Of a DNA stretch of 26,814 bases, positions 1 through 7,364 are shown piece by piece. The notes below the pieces were generated by a model that was not told the origin of the DNA, did not search any database, and saw nothing but the letters and a program-made list of their open reading frames with translations. The position numbers were made by a program, and so were the translations under genes. This DNA is from Comamonadaceae bacterium (GTDB lineage Bacteria > Pseudomonadota > Gammaproteobacteria > Burkholderiales > Burkholderiaceae_C): contig CANCDA010000010.1 of assembly GCA_947374705.1 (NCBI GenBank), positions 1-26,814 on the forward strand, in the 5' to 3' direction. Position 1 is the stretch's first letter; each line of letters opens with the position of its first letter.

Positions 1-119
1 CGGATCGCCATCAGGCCGGGCATTTCGGTCTGGGCAATGTTGAGTTCTTTGCGGCCCCAGGCGGCCAGCGCCAGGTCGGCAATCACGTAATCGGGGGTGG
101 GGTTCAAAACAGCGCTCAT
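1..119 (-). CDS. ahcY: S-adenosylhomocysteine hydrolase, N-terminal part (runs off the window)
   Basis: The first 39 codons are visible. The translation includes DYVIADLALAAWGRKELNIA followed by a Q-T-E-M-P-G-L-M-A-I-R stretch, which matches the highly conserved N-terminus of S-adenosylhomocysteine hydrolase (typically DYxVADxxLAxWGRKEI..AExEMPGLMAxR). The enzyme reversibly splits SAH into adenosine and homocysteine in the cytoplasm and removes the product inhibitor of SAM-dependent methylation. The ATG lies at 119-117 with a GGAG ribosome binding sequence about nine bases upstream. The leader carries a SAH riboswitch, which independently supports the call. The rest of the gene lies beyond base 1. 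Confidence 0.93.
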   Translation of the reverse strand, partial: MSAVLNPTPDYVIADLALAAWGRKELNIAQTEMPGLMAI

Positions 120-198
120 GGTGGGCTCCAAATCAAAGTTGAATACCACTGGCGGCTGCAAAGAGGAGAAATCTCGGGGGAGAAGCCTCACCACACAG

Positions 199-303
199 AA
201 CCAGTGGGTGAGCGCGGTTGGGACAAGTGCAAAGCGACGAGGTCAGCCTTGTGATCCGAGCCTCACGCACCCTTTTCAGGTGACGCTGCAACGCTCCTCG
301 GAA
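199..303 (-). promoter_or_regulatory. SAH riboswitch (ahcY leader)
   Basis: Read on the minus strand, the leader starts TCCGAGGAGCGTTGCAGCG and ends CGCGCTCACCCACTGGTT, which are the two conserved blocks of the S-adenosylhomocysteine riboswitch. P1 forms between TCCGAG (302-297) and CTCGGA (260-255). A P2-like hairpin forms between CACC and GGTG around 282-268. The diagnostic pseudoknot pairs GAGCG (296-292) with CGCTC (214-210). SAH binding is known to switch on ahcY-type genes. About 80 bases separate the aptamer from the ahcY ATG. The 5' 41 bases overlap the end of the lysR coding region. Confidence 0.9.
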
Positions 304-1264
304 GCCCTCGATTATACGGAACTTGTGGCCAACACACAGCCAGCGCGCCCCAAGCACTGGCAATCACCGGCTCGTTGCATCGCGCCTTGAGGCAGACGAA
401 ACTCAAGGCGCAGTCCAGGCTGACACGGTCGGCAATCACCAGGCCGCGGGCTTGTGCTTCGCTCATCGCAATCGAGTCGCGCACCAAACTCAGGCCCACG
501 CCAGAGCGCACCAAGTCCAGCATGGAAGCCTCTTGGTCCACCAGCGCCACTTGGCGCGGGGCCACACCCAGCGGGGCGAACACGCGGGCCAGCAGGCGGT
601 GGTGGGCCGACTCGGGCGGGGTGGCCAACCAAGGCAGCGCGGCCAAGGCCTTCCAATCGCGGCCCAACACGTGGTCGCCCCAACCGGCTGGGGCCAGCAC
701 GCGGTAGGTGAAGTGGGACAAGGTTTTTGCTTCAAAATTAACCACTGCTGACGCAGGAGCTGAAAGGGCGGTAGCTTCTTTTAGCTCTAAATCATCAGGC
801 TCACCCAGGTAAAAACCCACATCCAGCTCACCCCGGGCCACACGTGCCAGCACCTCGCCGCTCATGCCCTGGCGCAGCTCGGTCTCAATCTGCGGGGCCG
901 ACTCCACCAGCTCTTTGAGGAAGGCACCGAGCCGGGTGAACTCGGGGTCCAAAATCGTGCCGATGCGCAAGCGCCCGCGCAGCGTGCTGTTGAGCTTGAG
1001 CGCGGCTTGGCCAAAGTCGGCCAGCGCAGCCAAGGCTTTTTCGGCCTGCGGCAGCAGGGCTGCGCCGTCGGGCGTGAGCGTCAGCCCATGCGGTGTGCGC
1101 GTAAAGAGCTGTAGCCCGGTGCTTTGTGCCAGGCTTTTGAGTTGCAGGCTGACAGCAGGCTGGCTCAGGTGCAGGCGCAGGGCGGCACGCGAGACGTTGC
1201 CCTCACGCGCGACCGCAATGAAGGCGCGCAGGGTTTGAGGGTCGGGAGTTGTTGATTCAGCCAT
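263..1264 (-). CDS. LysR-family transcriptional regulator, divergent from mmsA
   Basis: 333 residues. Residues about 8-68 form the LysR winged helix-turn-helix (LRAFIAVAREGNVSRAALRL then LHLSQPAVSLQLKSL). Residues about 95-300 form the periplasmic-binding-protein-like effector domain (LRGRLRIGTILDPEF onward). The family usually binds a divergent intergenic operator and responds to a pathway metabolite. Its neighbour mmsA suggests control of semialdehyde catabolism, which is inference. The protein is some 30 residues longer than typical because its 3' end reads into the ahcY promoter and riboswitch. Residues about 160-181 are encoded by an AT-rich repeat-like insert, which lies in the effector domain. 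The ATG at 1264-1262 is only four bases from a TGATA-N6-TATCA dyad. Confidence 0.9.
   Translation of the reverse strand: MAESTTPDPQTLRAFIAVAREGNVSRAALRLHLSQPAVSLQLKSLAQSTGLQLFTRTPHGLTLTPDGAALLPQAEKALAALADFGQAALKLNSTLRGRLRIGTILDPEFTRLGAFLKELVESAPQIETELRQGMSGEVLARVARGELDVGFYLGEPDDLELKEATALSAPASAVVNFEAKTLSHFTYRVLAPAGWGDHVLGRDWKALAALPWLATPPESAHHRLLARVFAPLGVAPRQVALVDQEASMLDLVRSGVGLSLVRDSIAMSEAQARGLVIADRVSLDCALSFVCLKARCNEPVIASAWGALAVCWPQVPYNRGLPRSVAASPEKGA
311..316 (-). promoter_or_regulatory. ahcY promoter -10 box inside lysR
   Basis: The minus strand carries a perfect TATAAT at 316-311. A start seven bases downstream would fall at about 304, exactly where the riboswitch P1 begins, so promoter and aptamer fit each other. 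No good -35 hexamer is visible at 15-18 bases (the best is CTGTGT). The promoter would be weak or need an activator. The box lies within the last codons of the lysR gene. Confidence 0.65.
722..785 (-). repeat. AT-rich small repeat element, diverged copy in lysR
   Basis: On the minus strand this stretch reads AAGCTACC...TTAATTTTGAAGCAAAAAC. It resembles the better-preserved elements at 8738-8809 and 16329-16375 (ATAGCTACT.ACGCA...). It is noticeably less GC-rich than the flanking lysR sequence and is read in frame, adding a segment rich in Ala, Ser and Val to the effector domain. Assignment to the same family is tentative because only the ends align by eye. Confidence 0.4.
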
Positions 1265-1267
1265 ATT

Positions 1268-1324
1268 TGATAAATTTATATCATGGTTTAATCGAACTCA
1301 TTGGTAATGCTGTTTGAATTCAAA
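1268..1324. promoter_or_regulatory. lysR-mmsA divergent control region with two palindromes
   Basis: The 91-base gap between lysR and mmsA is AT-rich. It contains TGATA-N6-TATCA at 1268-1283, close to the T-N11-A dyad format used by LysR regulators. It also holds a perfect 12-base palindrome TTTGAATTCAAA at 1313-1324, 31 bases before the mmsA ATG. The first overlaps any plausible lysR promoter and suits autoregulation. The second could be an activator or RNA polymerase-proximal site for mmsA. Function is inferred from position and symmetry only. Confidence 0.45.
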
Positions 1325-1355
1325 GACACTTGCGCCACTATTTGGAGACAACATC

Positions 1356-2867
1356 ATGAGCGCAACTAATATCAATCATTACATCGCAGGCCAAGTCGTG
1401 GCAGGCAACTCGGGTCGCACGCAAGACGTGTTCAACCCCGCCACGGGCAAGGTCACCGGCCATGTGGCACTGGCCAGCACCGCCGAAGTGGCCGTGGCCG
1501 TGGCCGCTGCGCAAGCCGCCTTCCCCGCCTGGGCCGACACGCCACCGCTGCGCCGTGCCCGCGTGATGTTCAAATTTCTAGAGCTGCTCAACCTGCACAA
1601 AGACGAGTTGGCCCACCTCATCACCGCTGAGCACGGCAAGGTGTTCACCGACGCACAAGGCGAAGTGGCACGCGGCATCGACATCGTCGAATTTGCCTGC
1701 GGCATCCCCCAGTTGCTCAAGGGTGACTTCACCGACCAGGTCTCCACCGGCATGGACAACTGGACGCTGCGCCAGCCCCTGGGTGTCGTGGCGGGCATCA
1801 CACCGTTTAACTTCCCCGTGATGGTGCCGATGTGGATGTTCCCGGTGGCGATTGCCGCAGGCAACACCTTCATCTTGAAGCCCAGCCCGATTGACCCCTC
1901 GGCTGCCTTGTTCATGGCCGATTTGTTGAAAAAATCCGGCCTGCCCGACGGCGTGTTCAACGTGGTGCAGGGCGACAAAGAAGCCGTGGATGCGCTGCTG
2001 GTGCACCCCGACGTGAAGGCCGTGAGCTTTGTCGGCTCCACCCCGATTGCCAACTACATCTACGAGACCGGCGCTCACCACGGCAAGCGCGTGCAAGCCC
2101 TGGGCGGCGCGAAGAACCACATGGTGGTGATGCCTGATGCGGACATTGACCAAGCCGTGGACGGTCTGATTGGCGCGGCTTACGGCTCGGCCGGTGAGCG
2201 TTGCATGGCCATCAGCGTGGCGGTGCTGGTGGGCGATGTGGCCGACCAGATCATCCCCAAACTCATCGAGCGCACCAAGGCGCTCAAGGTGCTCAACGGG
2301 ACGAATCTGGCCGCCGAGATGGGCCCCATCGTCACCGACATCGCCCACAAGCGCATCACCGGCTACATCGACATCGGCGTCAAAGAAGGCGCGCAAATGC
2401 TGGTCGATGGCCGTGGCTTCCAAGGCGCTGCTGCCGGTGAAGGCTGCGACGCTGGTTTCTGGATGGGCGGCACGCTGTTTGACCACGTCACGCCCGAGAT
2501 GCGCATCTACAAAGAAGAAATCTTTGGCCCCGTGCTGGCCTGCGTGCGCGTGCCCGACTTCGCCACCGCCGTGCAGTTGGTCAACGACCACGAGTTCGGC
2601 AACGGCGTGGCCTGCTACACCCGCGACGGCCACGTGGCCCGCGAGTTCTCACGCCGCATCCAGGTCGGCATGGTCGGCATTAACGTGCCCATCCCCGTGC
2701 CCATGGCCTGGCACGGTTTTGGCGGCTGGAAGCGCTCACTGTTCGGCGACATGCATGCCTACGGCGAAGAAGGTGTGCGTTTCTACACCAAGCAGAAGTC
2801 CATCATGCAGCGCTGGCCTGAGAGCATTGGCAAGGGTGCAGAGTTCGTCATGCCGACGGCCAAGTAA
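1356..2867 (+). CDS. mmsA: CoA-acylating methylmalonate-semialdehyde dehydrogenase
   Basis: 503 residues from the ATG at 1356, chosen because GGAG (1344-1347) precedes it and the protein then starts at the family's usual place. An in-frame ATG 42 bases upstream would add an atypical tail. The enzyme oxidises methylmalonate (or malonate) semialdehyde with NAD and CoA to propionyl-CoA (acetyl-CoA) and CO2 in valine and related catabolism. Seen motifs are FNFPVMVPMWMFPVAIAAGN, the family-specific GGAKNHMVVMPDAD and the catalytic GERCMA with Cys283. Ala248 occupies the position where ordinary aldehyde dehydrogenases carry the general-base Glu, as expected for the CoA-dependent class. It is 21 bases upstream of the GMC oxidoreductase, with which it probably forms an operon. 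Confidence 0.93.
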   Translation: MSATNINHYIAGQVVAGNSGRTQDVFNPATGKVTGHVALASTAEVAVAVAAAQAAFPAWADTPPLRRARVMFKFLELLNLHKDELAHLITAEHGKVFTDAQGEVARGIDIVEFACGIPQLLKGDFTDQVSTGMDNWTLRQPLGVVAGITPFNFPVMVPMWMFPVAIAAGNTFILKPSPIDPSAALFMADLLKKSGLPDGVFNVVQGDKEAVDALLVHPDVKAVSFVGSTPIANYIYETGAHHGKRVQALGGAKNHMVVMPDADIDQAVDGLIGAAYGSAGERCMAISVAVLVGDVADQIIPKLIERTKALKVLNGTNLAAEMGPIVTDIAHKRITGYIDIGVKEGAQMLVDGRGFQGAAAGEGCDAGFWMGGTLFDHVTPEMRIYKEEIFGPVLACVRVPDFATAVQLVNDHEFGNGVACYTRDGHVAREFSRRIQVGMVGINVPIPVPMAWHGFGGWKRSLFGDMHAYGEEGVRFYTKQKSIMQRWPESIGKGAEFVMPTAK

Positions 2868-2888
2868 TCGCCTCATCCGCCCGCCCCC

Positions 2889-4619
2889 ATGACTGACCCC
2901 CTCACTTTCGACTACATCATCATCGGTGCAGGCACGGCAGGTTGCCTGCTGGCCAACCGGCTCAGCAGCGACGCCAGCAAGCGCGTGCTGCTGATTGAGG
3001 CCGGGCGGCGCGACGACTACCACTGGATTCACATTCCCATCGGTTACCTGCACTGCATCGGCAACCCGCGCACCGACTGGATGTACCAGACCGAGCCCGC
3101 AGCGGGTTTGAATGGCCGCACCCTGCGCTACCCGCGTGGCAAGGTGCTGGGCGGCTGCTCCAGCATCAACGGCATGATTTACATGCGCGGCCAAGCGCGC
3201 GACTACGACCAGTGGGCGCACGCGACGGGTGATGACAGCTGGCGCTGGGCGCAAACCCTGCCCTACTTCAAGCACCACGAAGACCACTACAAAGGCTCGG
3301 ACGCACTGCACGGCGCCAGGGGCACGCCGACCGAGCTGATGGACTTGCACGGCCAGCCTGCGGACACCTACCGCACGCTCATGCGCGGCCGTCAAACCGG
3401 GGGCGAGTGGCGCATTGAAAAACAGCGTTTGCGCTGGGACGTGCTGGACGCTTTTTCTCAGGCCGCGCAGCAAGCGGGCATACCCGCCACCGACGACTTC
3501 AACCGAGGCGACAACGAAGGTGTGGGTTATTTCGAGGTGAACCAGCGCAGCGGCTGGCGCTGGAACACGGCCAAGGCCTTTTTGCGCCCCACCTGCTATG
3601 CCCGGCCCAACTTTGAGATGTGGACCTTGGCGCAGGTGGCCAAGCTGGTGCTGGAAAAGCAGGCCGATGGCAGCCAGCGCTGCACCGGCGTGCAGGTCTG
3701 GAGCGGGCGCGACTTGGTGAGCGTGACCGCCACGCGTGAGGTGATCTTGAGTGCGGGCAGCATTGGTTCGCCGCAGATTTTGCAGCTCTCAGGCCTGGGG
3801 CCAGCCGCCTTGCTGCAACAGCACAGCATCCCCGTGGTGCAAGACCTGCCGGGCGTGGGCGCTAACTTGCAAGACCATTTGCAGATTCGCTCGGTGTTCA
3901 AAGTCACAGGCGTGAGCACGCTCAATACCCAGGCTCATTCACTGTGGGGCAAGACCAAAATTGCGCTGGAGTACGCACTCAAGCGCAGTGGCCCCATGAG
4001 CATGGCGCCTTCGCAGCTTGGGGCCTTTACCCGCAGCGACCCGTTGCAGCCGCACCCCAATCTGGAGTACCACGTGCAGCCGCTCAGTCTGGACGCTTTT
4101 GGCGAGCCGCTGCACAGCTTCCCCGCCTTCACTGCCAGCGTGTGCAACCTGAACCCGACGAGTCGCGGCACGGTGCAGATCAAGAGCAACAGCTTTGAAG
4201 ACGCGCCCGCCATTGCGCCCAACTACCTAAGCACCGAGGCCGACCGCAAGGTGGCGGCCGATTCCCTGCGCGTGACGCGTCAAATCGTGGCACAGCCAGC
4301 GCTGGCCAAGTACCAACCCGAGGAATACAAACCCGGCGTGCAGTTTCAAACCGACGACGAGTTGGCGCGCCTGGCCGGGGACATTGCCTCCACCATCTTT
4401 CACCCTGTGGGCACCACCAAGATGGGCATCGTGGAGGGGTCGAACAGCGACCCGATGGCCGTGGTCGATGCGCGGCTGCGCGTGCGCGGCGTAGCGGGCC
4501 TGCGTGTGGTCGATGCGGGCGTGATGCCCAGCATCACCAGCGGCAACACCAACTCGCCCACGCTGATGATTGCCGAGCGCGCGGCGCACTGGATCATTGA
4601 GGACGCGGCGAAGGCGTGA
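2889..4619 (+). CDS. GMC-family FAD-dependent alcohol/choline dehydrogenase-like oxidoreductase
   Basis: 576 residues. The N-terminal FAD-binding motif is G13-A-G15-T-A-G18. GMC signature 1 is at about residues 82-101 (PRGKVLGGCSSINGMIYMRG) and signature 2 at about 290-304 (GSIGSPQILQLSGLG). The catalytic histidine is H505 in HPVGTTKMG, with the second conserved Asn region NTNSPT at 553-558. Family members oxidise primary alcohols or choline and pass electrons from FAD to quinones or oxygen. There is no signal peptide. The substrate cannot be told from sequence. The mmsA neighbour hints at an alcohol whose aldehyde product enters the same branched-chain or C3/C4 pathway. No clear Shine-Dalgarno sequence precedes the ATG, so translation may be coupled to mmsA. 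Confidence 0.9.
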   Translation: MTDPLTFDYIIIGAGTAGCLLANRLSSDASKRVLLIEAGRRDDYHWIHIPIGYLHCIGNPRTDWMYQTEPAAGLNGRTLRYPRGKVLGGCSSINGMIYMRGQARDYDQWAHATGDDSWRWAQTLPYFKHHEDHYKGSDALHGARGTPTELMDLHGQPADTYRTLMRGRQTGGEWRIEKQRLRWDVLDAFSQAAQQAGIPATDDFNRGDNEGVGYFEVNQRSGWRWNTAKAFLRPTCYARPNFEMWTLAQVAKLVLEKQADGSQRCTGVQVWSGRDLVSVTATREVILSAGSIGSPQILQLSGLGPAALLQQHSIPVVQDLPGVGANLQDHLQIRSVFKVTGVSTLNTQAHSLWGKTKIALEYALKRSGPMSMAPSQLGAFTRSDPLQPHPNLEYHVQPLSLDAFGEPLHSFPAFTASVCNLNPTSRGTVQIKSNSFEDAPAIAPNYLSTEADRKVAADSLRVTRQIVAQPALAKYQPEEYKPGVQFQTDDELARLAGDIASTIFHPVGTTKMGIVEGSNSDPMAVVDARLRVRGVAGLRVVDAGVMPSITSGNTNSPTLMIAERAAHWIIEDAAKA

Positions 4620-4671
4620 ATGCAAAGGGGTGAATGCACCGACGTAATACGGCGATAATTCCCGGGTCGAA

Positions 4672-4684
4672 GCGTTGCTAACGC
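4672..4684. repeat. Perfect short palindrome upstream of corA
   Basis: GCGTT-GCT-AACGC lies inside a weaker GAAGCG...CGCTTC dyad, 47 bases before the corA start and just after a GATAAT hexamer (4654-4659) that could be a -10 box. It may be an operator or a small leader hairpin. No T-run follows on the plus strand, so it is not a plus-strand terminator. Confidence 0.3.
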
Positions 4685-4730
4685 GCTTCAAAAACCCCGA
4701 CCCAAGCCCCATTCACAGAGGGAGTGAGCC

Positions 4731-5717
4731 GTGCTCAATATTTTTTCACTCGCCAACGGCCGACTCTTCCAGGAAGAGATCGAGTCACTGGAAGAGCTCT
4801 CCGAATTCAACCCGATCTGGGTGGACCTTGAATCCCCCTCAGCAGAAGAAAAGCGCTGGGTCAAGCAGTATTACGGCCTGTCCATCCCGGATGACGCGAT
4901 GGACGAGGACATCGAAGAGTCCGCCCGGTTTTACGAAGAAGACAACGGCGACCTGCACATCCGCTCTGACTTTTTGATTGCTGACGAAGACGAGCCGCGC
5001 ACCGTGCGCGTGGCCTTCATCCTCAACCAGCACAACACCAACCTGAAAAGCCGGGGCGTGCTGTTCTCCATCCACGACGAAGATGTGCCCGTGTTTCGCC
5101 TCTTGCGCATGCGCGCACGCCGGGCTCCGGGGCTGATTGAAGACGCCAAAGAGGTGCTGCTCAAGCTGTTTGACGCCGACGCCGAGTACTCCGCCGACAC
5201 GCTCGAAGGCATTTACGACAAACTGGAAAATGTCAGCAAACAGGTGCTGGCGGGCGACGTGACCGACGCCTTGGCCAGTGAAGTGCTGGGCGCCATTGCC
5301 CACCAGGAAGACTTGAACGGGCGCATCCGGCGCAACGTGATGGACACGCGCCGCGCCGTCAGCTTCATGATGCGAAGCAAGATGCTGACCGGCGAGCAGT
5401 TTGAGGACGCGCGCCAGTTGCTGCGCGACATCGACTCGCTGGACTCACACACCGCCTTTCTCTTTGACAAGATCAACTTCTTGATGGACGCCACGGTCGG
5501 TTTCATCAACATCAACCAGAACAAGATCATCAAGATTTTCTCGGTTGCCAGCGTGGCGCTGCTGCCACCGACGTTGATTGCCAGCATCTATGGCATGAAC
5601 TTCAAGTTCATGCCCGAGCTGGACTGGCAAGCGGGCTACCCCTTGGCGCTGGGGCTGATGTTGGCCAGCGCGCTGGTGCCGATGTGGTACTTCCGCAAGC
5701 GCGGCTGGCTAAAGTAG
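4731..5717 (+). CDS. corA: CorA-family magnesium/divalent cation transporter
   Basis: 328 residues with a GTG start at 4731, supported by AGGGAG (4718-4723) seven bases upstream. The long N-terminal cytoplasmic domain is followed by two C-terminal transmembrane helices, the first around IIKIFSVASVALLPPTLIAS. The signature Y-G-M-N loop is at residues 287-290. The second helix is YPLALGLMLASALVPMWYF, and a short basic tail ends the protein. CorA forms a pentameric inner-membrane channel for Mg2+ (also Co2+ and Ni2+). Length and motif are canonical. ybeD starts only seven bases after its stop, so the two are probably co-transcribed. Confidence 0.93.
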   Translation: MLNIFSLANGRLFQEEIESLEELSEFNPIWVDLESPSAEEKRWVKQYYGLSIPDDAMDEDIEESARFYEEDNGDLHIRSDFLIADEDEPRTVRVAFILNQHNTNLKSRGVLFSIHDEDVPVFRLLRMRARRAPGLIEDAKEVLLKLFDADAEYSADTLEGIYDKLENVSKQVLAGDVTDALASEVLGAIAHQEDLNGRIRRNVMDTRRAVSFMMRSKMLTGEQFEDARQLLRDIDSLDSHTAFLFDKINFLMDATVGFININQNKIIKIFSVASVALLPPTLIASIYGMNFKFMPELDWQAGYPLALGLMLASALVPMWYFRKRGWLK

Positions 5718-5724
5718 TAAAAGC

Positions 5725-5994
5725 ATGACACCCAAAACCGACTCCCTCATTGAATACCCCTGCCGCTTCCCCATCAAGGTCATGGGGTCGAAAGCCGAAG
5801 GCTTTGTCCACGCCCTCACCCTGATCGCCCGCCAGTTCGATCCCGACTTTGACGCCTCCACCATCGAGCTGCGCGAGAGCAAGGCCGGCAACTACCTGGG
5901 CGTGACCCTCACCATCAACGCCACCAGTCGTGAGCAGCTTGACGAGCTGTACCGTACGCTGTCCACGCACCCGATGGTGAAGGTGGTGTTGTAG
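5725..5994 (+). CDS. ybeD: DUF493 / YbeD-family protein
   Basis: 89 residues matching the small alpha/beta YbeD family: IEYPCRFPIKVMGSK near the start, the middle helix, then GNYLGVTLTINATSREQLDE and a terminal HPMVKVVL. In many beta- and gammaproteobacteria this gene stands directly upstream of lipB and lipA. Its molecular role is not established beyond an association with lipoate metabolism. Here an accessory island of about 8.6 kb separates it from lipB. It follows corA by seven bases with only a weak ribosome binding site. Confidence 0.9.
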   Translation: MTPKTDSLIEYPCRFPIKVMGSKAEGFVHALTLIARQFDPDFDASTIELRESKAGNYLGVTLTINATSREQLDELYRTLSTHPMVKVVL

Positions 5995-6052
5995 GGCTGT
6001 CGTAGGGGTGTTACGCCTGTCTGCTCATTTTCATTAGCGCGTCGAAATCGCC

Positions 6053-6127
6053 TTGTTATTTTAAAAATATCGACTATTTAAAAATAATGTTTTTGAATAG
6101 TCACGTTTTGATGATTTTTGAAATAAC
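6053..6127 (+). promoter_or_regulatory. AT-rich nested inverted repeats and likely promoter of the fic-mod operon
   Basis: This tract is strikingly AT-rich against GC-rich surroundings. The inner dyad GACTATTTAAAAA (6072-6084) pairs with TTTTTGAATAGTC (6090-6102) with one mismatch. Outer arms GTTATTTTAAAAAT (6055-6068) and ATTTTTGAAATAAC (6114-6127) also pair with one mismatch. All four arms are versions of one half-site, roughly TATTT.AAAAAT. A candidate promoter TTGTTA (6053-6058), 16 bases, TATTTA (6075-6080) overlaps the dyads. The C-terminal winged helix of the adjacent Fic protein makes autoregulation here an attractive inference. Confidence 0.55.
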
Positions 6128-6162
6128 ATGCACCCCTATTTCAACTTAGCCGGGATCGCTCA

Positions 6163-7362
6163 ATGAATCGTGGCCTCACTGGACGGTACGAGCCTTCTGT
6201 CGCGCATGGCATGGCCTGCCAGGGCTTCGTTCCCCACGACCTGCCGCCCCAGCCGCCCCTGGAATGGTCCGCCGCCCTGCAGGAAAAGCTCGACCAGGCG
6301 CATCTGGCGCTGGGCCGACTCGACAGTCTCACCACTTTGCTGCCCGACGCGGCGATGTTCCTTTACAGCTACGTGCGCAAAGAGGCGGTGCTGTCCTCCC
6401 AAATCGAGGGTACGCAGTCCTCTCTGGCCGATCTGCTGATGTTTGAAGAAGACGCCGCACCGGGCGTGCCGGTGGACGACGCGGCAGAAGTCTCGTGTTA
6501 CGTCGCCGCGCTAGACCACGGCATCGCTCTCTTGCAACAAGGCTTGCCGCTGTCGTCGCGCCTGATCTGCGAACTGCATGAACGCTTGATGCAATCCGGG
6601 CGAGGCGTGAGCAAAGCGCCCGGCCAATACCGGCGCATCCAAAACTGGGTGGGCGGCCCCAGCCCCAACGCCGCGTCCCTGGTACCCGCGCCGCCGCAAC
6701 TGATCGCAGGCTGCATCAGCGCGTTGGAAAACTTCTTGAACGACACGCCCACGCGCCACCCGCCCCTGGTCAAAGCGGCCTTGTCCCATGTGCAGTTTGA
6801 AACCATCCACCCTTTCCTGGACGGCAATGGCCGCGTGGGCCGCTTGCTGATCCCGCTGGTGCTGCTGAACGAGAAAGTGCTGCAACAGCCGCTGCTCTAC
6901 CTCAGCCTGTACTTCAAGGTGCATCGCGCCCGCTATTACGAGCTGCTTACCCGCGTGCGCACCCATGGCGACTGGGAGGCTTGGCTGGATTTTTTCCTGG
7001 ACGCCGTCCACCTGTGCGCCGCGCAGGCGGTGGCCACCGCCCGGCAAATCAACCAACTCGTCAACGCCGACCGCCTGCGCGTGGCCGCGCTGGGCCGCAG
7101 CGCCACCGCTGGCCTGGTGTTTGAGGCACTGGCCAAGCGCCCCGTGCGCAGCGTGGCCAGCATTTGCGCCGTCACCGGGCAAAGCCCCGTCACGGTCAAC
7201 ACCACTTTGCTGCGCCTGCAAGCCATGGGCCTGGTGCGAGAAATGACCGGCAAGCGCCGTGGCCGCGTCTTTGGCTACCAGGCCTACCTGGACGCCCTGA
7301 ACCGTGACGCCTTGTTTGACCAACCCACCTCCACCACATCCACCGCCACCGCGCAGAACTGA
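6163..7362 (+). CDS. Class II Fic protein (predicted AMPylator) with C-terminal winged helix
   Basis: 399 residues. The Fic core carries the catalytic motif HPFLDGNGRVGR at 216-227 (catalytic His216, Asp220, Arg224). An N-terminal inhibitory motif S-S-Q-I-E-G at 78-83, with Glu82 placed to clash with ATP gamma-phosphate, defines a class II, self-inhibited Fic enzyme. It is preceded by a Fic_N-type region beginning QGFVPHDLPPQPPLEW. Residues about 310-380 look like a winged helix (VASICAVTGQSPVTVNTTLL), suggesting DNA binding. Such enzymes transfer AMP to protein side chains; the target is unknown. It is the first gene of the island and ends two bases before mod, so it is very likely co-transcribed with the restriction-modification genes. 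Confidence 0.9.
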   Translation: MNRGLTGRYEPSVAHGMACQGFVPHDLPPQPPLEWSAALQEKLDQAHLALGRLDSLTTLLPDAAMFLYSYVRKEAVLSSQIEGTQSSLADLLMFEEDAAPGVPVDDAAEVSCYVAALDHGIALLQQGLPLSSRLICELHERLMQSGRGVSKAPGQYRRIQNWVGGPSPNAASLVPAPPQLIAGCISALENFLNDTPTRHPPLVKAALSHVQFETIHPFLDGNGRVGRLLIPLVLLNEKVLQQPLLYLSLYFKVHRARYYELLTRVRTHGDWEAWLDFFLDAVHLCAAQAVATARQINQLVNADRLRVAALGRSATAGLVFEALAKRPVRSVASICAVTGQSPVTVNTTLLRLQAMGLVREMTGKRRGRVFGYQAYLDALNRDALFDQPTSTTSTATAQN

Positions 7363-7364
7363 CC

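Noticed and set aside
1578..2633. Long open frame (351 codons) opposite mmsA
   Set aside because: It is antisense to a clear dehydrogenase gene. Its His/Val/Gly-rich translation has no domain and is typical of GC-rich shadow frames.
4616..4638. Direct repeat GTGAATGCA twice after the GMC gene
   Set aside because: Two nine-base copies overlapping a stop codon are too little to call a feature, and no structure follows.
5995..6052. Attachment site or transposon end at the left island junction
   Set aside because: No matching direct repeat was found near 14583 and no integrase or transposase gene is present. The dyads at 6055-6127 look regulatory.
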